From the NCBI GenBank assembly GCA_949316495.1, contig OX439008.1, positions 8,708,001 to 8,772,000 of the forward strand: DNA of 64,000 bases, in the 5' to 3' direction. The translations under genes and the position numbers were made by a program. Below the pieces are notes generated by a model. That model did not search any database. It saw only the letters and a list, made by a program, of their open reading frames with translations, and was not told where the DNA came from. Source of the DNA: Amphiduros pacificus. Its lineage: Eukaryota; Annelida; Polychaeta; Phyllodocida; Hesionidae. Positions 60,956 to 64,000 of this stretch are shown one piece after another; positions within the stretch are counted from its first letter, which is position 1, and each line of letters begins with the position of its first letter.

Positions 60956-61205
60956 TGAGAAAAATGAATACATAATTTCAAACACTAACTCAAAGTCATA
61001 TGGTGACAGGGCTTTTGCTGTATATGTGCCCAAAATCTGGAATGCCCTGCCCCTTACAGTGATAAATTGTAAAACTATTGAGTGCTTCAAAAAACACTTA
61101 AAGACCCACTTATATAGAGAACATTACCTTTGAAAGCGCCATGAGCAGACCTAGTCTGAAATAGCGCTATAGAAATCTATTATTATATATATTATATATT
61201 GATTG
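60956..61205 (+). mobile_element. CR1/L2-like LINE 3' end, 5'-truncated
   Basis: The plus strand reads YGDRAFAVYVPKIWNALPLT, then FKKHLKTHLYREHYL and a stop, the conserved end of CR1/L2-type ORF2 ('YG.RAF...AP..WN.LP......S...FK..LKTHL'). It is followed by a short 3' UTR with 'agcgccatgagcagacctag' and 'gcgctatagaaatctattat', then an (ATTAT)n-like tail. The coding part is open at its end. This is a typical 5'-truncated insertion and supplies the 3' end that the LINE at 7.3-10.4 kb lacks, although whether both belong to one family is not known. Confidence 0.8.
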
Positions 61206-61744
61206 AACTATATAAGCACTAAGATTGTACTATTGTGAGGTGGTCCCCAGTTTGGATTACTTTTTCAAGCCGTGCGTGCTACTGGGCATCACCTTCTACT
61301 ATGACCAAGTAGTTGGAGTCAAGGGAGATCCTCATCACAAAATGCTTGAACTTACGGTATATTTTAAAGGGGCAAATACACCATGAATTTACTATGGTAT
61401 ACATGTATTAGATATAATAATCCTCACTTTCAGATAAAATAGAAGGAATTTTCCCATATCTGCATAGAGATTCAATTAATTCCTGTTTATATAATATACC
61501 AGGTGGTCCCCCAAGCCAGGTATTTCTTGCTGATTCTATTTATTGACAGGTATGCCATATAAAATATTATAGGATTTTATATAGGCATCTATAAACCATT
61601 ATATTATACACAAACTGCAGTGCTGACCTGTGGTTGCAAAGAAAAACTGGGTTGAATATGAAAAGCTAGTGATTGAAAACCAATCAAACATCAGTTTCAC
61701 TGCCTTTTCAACCATTCTCTATATACAGAAATCAGACACATCGC
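61206..61744. other. Unique DNA, no gene recognised
   Basis: The short motif aggtggtcccc occurs near 61240 and 61502. Nothing else is supported. Confidence 0.4.
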
Positions 61745-64000
61745 TTGTGTGGTGGGTAGATACAGTCAGCTTGTCATGTGCCTGTGTGGTGGGTAGAGGC
61801 AGTCGGCTTGTCATGTGCCTGTGTGGTGGGTGGAGGCAGTCAGCTTGTCATGTGCCTGTGTGGTGGGTAGAGGCAGTCAGCTCGTCATGTGCCTGTGTGG
61901 TGGGTAGATACAGTCAGCTTGTCATGTGCCTGTGTGGTGGGTAGAGGCAGTCGGCTTGCCATGTGCCTGTGTGGTGGATAGATACATACAGTTTGTCATG
62001 TGCCTGTGTGGTGGGAAGAGGCAGTCAGCTTGTCATGTGCCCGTGTGGTGGGTAGAGGCAGTCGGCTTGTCATGTGCCTGTGTGGTGGGTAGATACAGTC
62101 AGCCTGTCATGTGCCTGTGTGGTGGATAGATACAGTCAGCTTGTCATGTGCCTGTGTGGTGGATAGATACAGTCACCTTGTCATGTGCCTGTGTGGTGGG
62201 TAGAGGCAGTCAGCTTGTCATGTGCCTGTGTGGTGGGTAGATACAGTCAGCTTGTCATGTGCCTGTGTGGTGGGAAGAGGCAGTCAGCTTGTCATGTGCC
62301 TGTGTGGTGGTTAGAGACAGTCAGCTTGTCATGTGCCTGTGTGATGGGAAGAGGCAGTCAGCTTGTCATGTGCCTATGTGGTAGGAAGAGGCAGTCAGCT
62401 TGTCATGTGCCTATGTGGTGGGTGGAGGCAATCAGCTTGTCATGTGCCTGTGTGGTGGGAAGAGTCAGTCAGCTTGTCATGTACCTGTGTGGTGGGAAGA
62501 GGCAGTCAGCTTGTCTTGTAACTGTGTGGTGGGTAGATACAGTCAGCTTGTCATGTGCCCGTGTGGTGGGTAGAGGCAGTCAGCTTGTCATGTGCCCGTG
62601 TGGTGGGTAGATACATACAGCTTGTCATGTGCCTGTGTGGTGGGTAGATACAGTCAGTTTGTCATGTGCCTATGTGGTAGGAAGAGGCAGTCAGCTTGTC
62701 ATGTGCCTGTGTGGTGGGAAGAGGCAATCAGCTTGTCATGTGCCTGTGTGGTGGGAAGAGTCAGTCAGCTTGTCATGTGCCTATGTGGTAGGAAGAGGCA
62801 GTCAGCTTGTCATGTGCCTATGTGGTAGGAAGAGGCAATCAGCTTGTCATGTGCCTGTGTGGTGGGAAGAGTCAGTCAGCTTGTCATGTGCCTATGTGGT
62901 GGGTGGAGGCAATCGGCTTGTCATGTGCCTGTGTGGTGGGAAGAGTCAGTCAGCTTGTCATGTGCCTGTGTGGTGGGTAGATACAGTCAGCTTGTCATGT
63001 GCCTGTGTGGTGGGTAGATACAGTCAGCTTGTCATGTGCCTGTGTGGTGGGTAGAGGCAGTCGGCTTGTCATGTGCCTGTGTGGTGGTAGATACATACAG
63101 TTTGTCATGTGCCTGTGTGGTGGGAAGAGGCAGTCAGCTTGTCAAGTGCCTGTGTGGTGGGTAGAGGCAGTCGGCTTGTCATGTGCCTGTGTGGTGGGTA
63201 GATACAGTCAGCTTGTCATGTGCCTGTGTGTTGGGTAGATACAGTCAGCTTGTCATGTGCCTGTGTGTTGGGTGGAGGCAATCAGCTTGTCATGTGCCTG
63301 TGTGTTGGGTGGAGGCAATCAGCTTGTCATGTGCCTGTGTGGTGGTTAGAGGCAGTCGGCTTGTCATGTGCCTGTGTGGTGGTTAGAGGCAGTCGGCTTG
63401 TCATGTGCCTGTGTGGTGGTTAGAGGCAGTCGGCTTGTCATGTGCCTGTGTGGTGGGTAGATACAGTCAGCTTGTCATGTGCCTGTGTGTTGGGTAGATA
63501 CAGTCAGCTTGTCATGTGCCTGTGTCGTGGGTAGATACAGTCCGCTTGTCATGTGCCTGTGTGGTGGGTAGATACAGTCCGCTTGTCATGTGCCTGTGTG
63601 GTGGTTAGAGGCAGTCGGCTTGTCATGTGCTTGTGTGGTGGGTAGATACAGTCAGCTTTTCATGTGCCTGTGTGGTGGGTAGATACAGTCGGCTTGTCAT
63701 GTGCCTATGTGGTGGGTAGAGGCAGTCAGCTTGTCATGTGCCTGTCTGGTGGTTAGAGGCAGTCGGCTTGTCATGTGCCTGTGTGTTGGGTGGAGGCAAT
63801 CAGCTTGTCATGTGCCTGTGTGGTGGGTAGATACAGTCAGCTTGTCATGTGCCTGTGTGTTGGGTGGAGGCAATCAGCTTGTCATGTGCCTGTGTGGTGG
63901 GTAGATACATACAGTTTGTCATGTGCCTGTGTGGTGGGAAGAGGCAGTCAGCTTGTCAAGTGCCTGTGTGGTGGGTAGAGGCAGTCGGCTTGTCATGTGC
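61745..64000. repeat. 37-bp minisatellite, about 61 copies, running off the window
   Basis: Period of 37 bp (61751 to 61788). Unit: ggtgggtagatacagtcagc plus ttgtcatgtgcctgtgt. A variable segment takes a few set forms (tagatacagtc, tagaggcagtc, ggaggcaatc, aagaggcagtc, aagagtcagtc, tagatacataca), shuffled along the array. The overlapping short frames with CACVVGR text arise because 3 x 37 bp is one 37-residue period. The array continues beyond 64000. Confidence 0.95.

Noticed and set aside
61630-63978. Series of CACVVGR cysteine-rich frames
   Set aside because: They are periodic frames through the 37-bp minisatellite, broken and re-opened by small length changes.

Overview
This is eukaryotic, intron-rich or intergenic DNA from an animal, most probably a marine invertebrate; a mollusc is my best guess. 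The evidence is AT-rich sequence with almost no long host ORFs, many CR1/L2-like and L1/Tx1-like LINE relics, two tRNA-derived SINE families, and a very high density of minisatellites. The species call is inference and rests on no database search. There are no prokaryotic features, no CRISPR array and no rRNA gene. Layout: 0.66-2.1 kb is a 43-bp minisatellite, followed by small duplications and a SINE 3' fragment. 3.5-19.3 kb is one giant foldback element. It is 15,778 bp long, is bounded by a 9-bp direct repeat (tttgtttcc), and has terminal inverted repeats that appear identical over the outer ~216 bp. These pass into two opposed arrays of a ~183-bp satellite (about 20 copies on the left, about 33 on the right). 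Its ~5.9-kb core is a nest of old insertions: a fossil type-B DNA polymerase relic, a CR1/L2 LINE inserted in it, a tRNA-derived SINE inserted in the LINE, and the 3' end of another LINE. 19.3-30.6 kb is mostly unrecognised unique DNA with a full SINE copy, a (CATA)n block and a 37-bp minisatellite. 30.6-33.5 kb holds decayed LINEs carrying two ~370-bp PIF/Harbinger-like MITEs with TTA target duplications, in opposite orientations. 33.6-38.7 kb is a run of minisatellites (17-, 32- and 21-bp units) ending in a 228-bp AT-rich palindrome. 38.7-47.1 kb has a SINE, LINE fragments, two further fold-back or MITE-like elements and a 5'-truncated LINE with a 555-codon open frame. 47.2-61.7 kb is the most host-like stretch. 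It starts with a CCAAT-bearing promoter-like patch and a possible first coding exon with a good splice donor, followed by long AT-rich unique DNA that could be intron. The window ends in a 37-bp minisatellite that runs off the edge. How the parts relate: no host gene can be annotated with confidence, so the window is best read as layers of mobile DNA. The most notable object is the giant foldback element. Its very similar arms and intact target duplication suggest recent transposition or arm-to-arm conversion, yet the DNA it carries is decayed, which suggests it was moved by a transposase supplied elsewhere.
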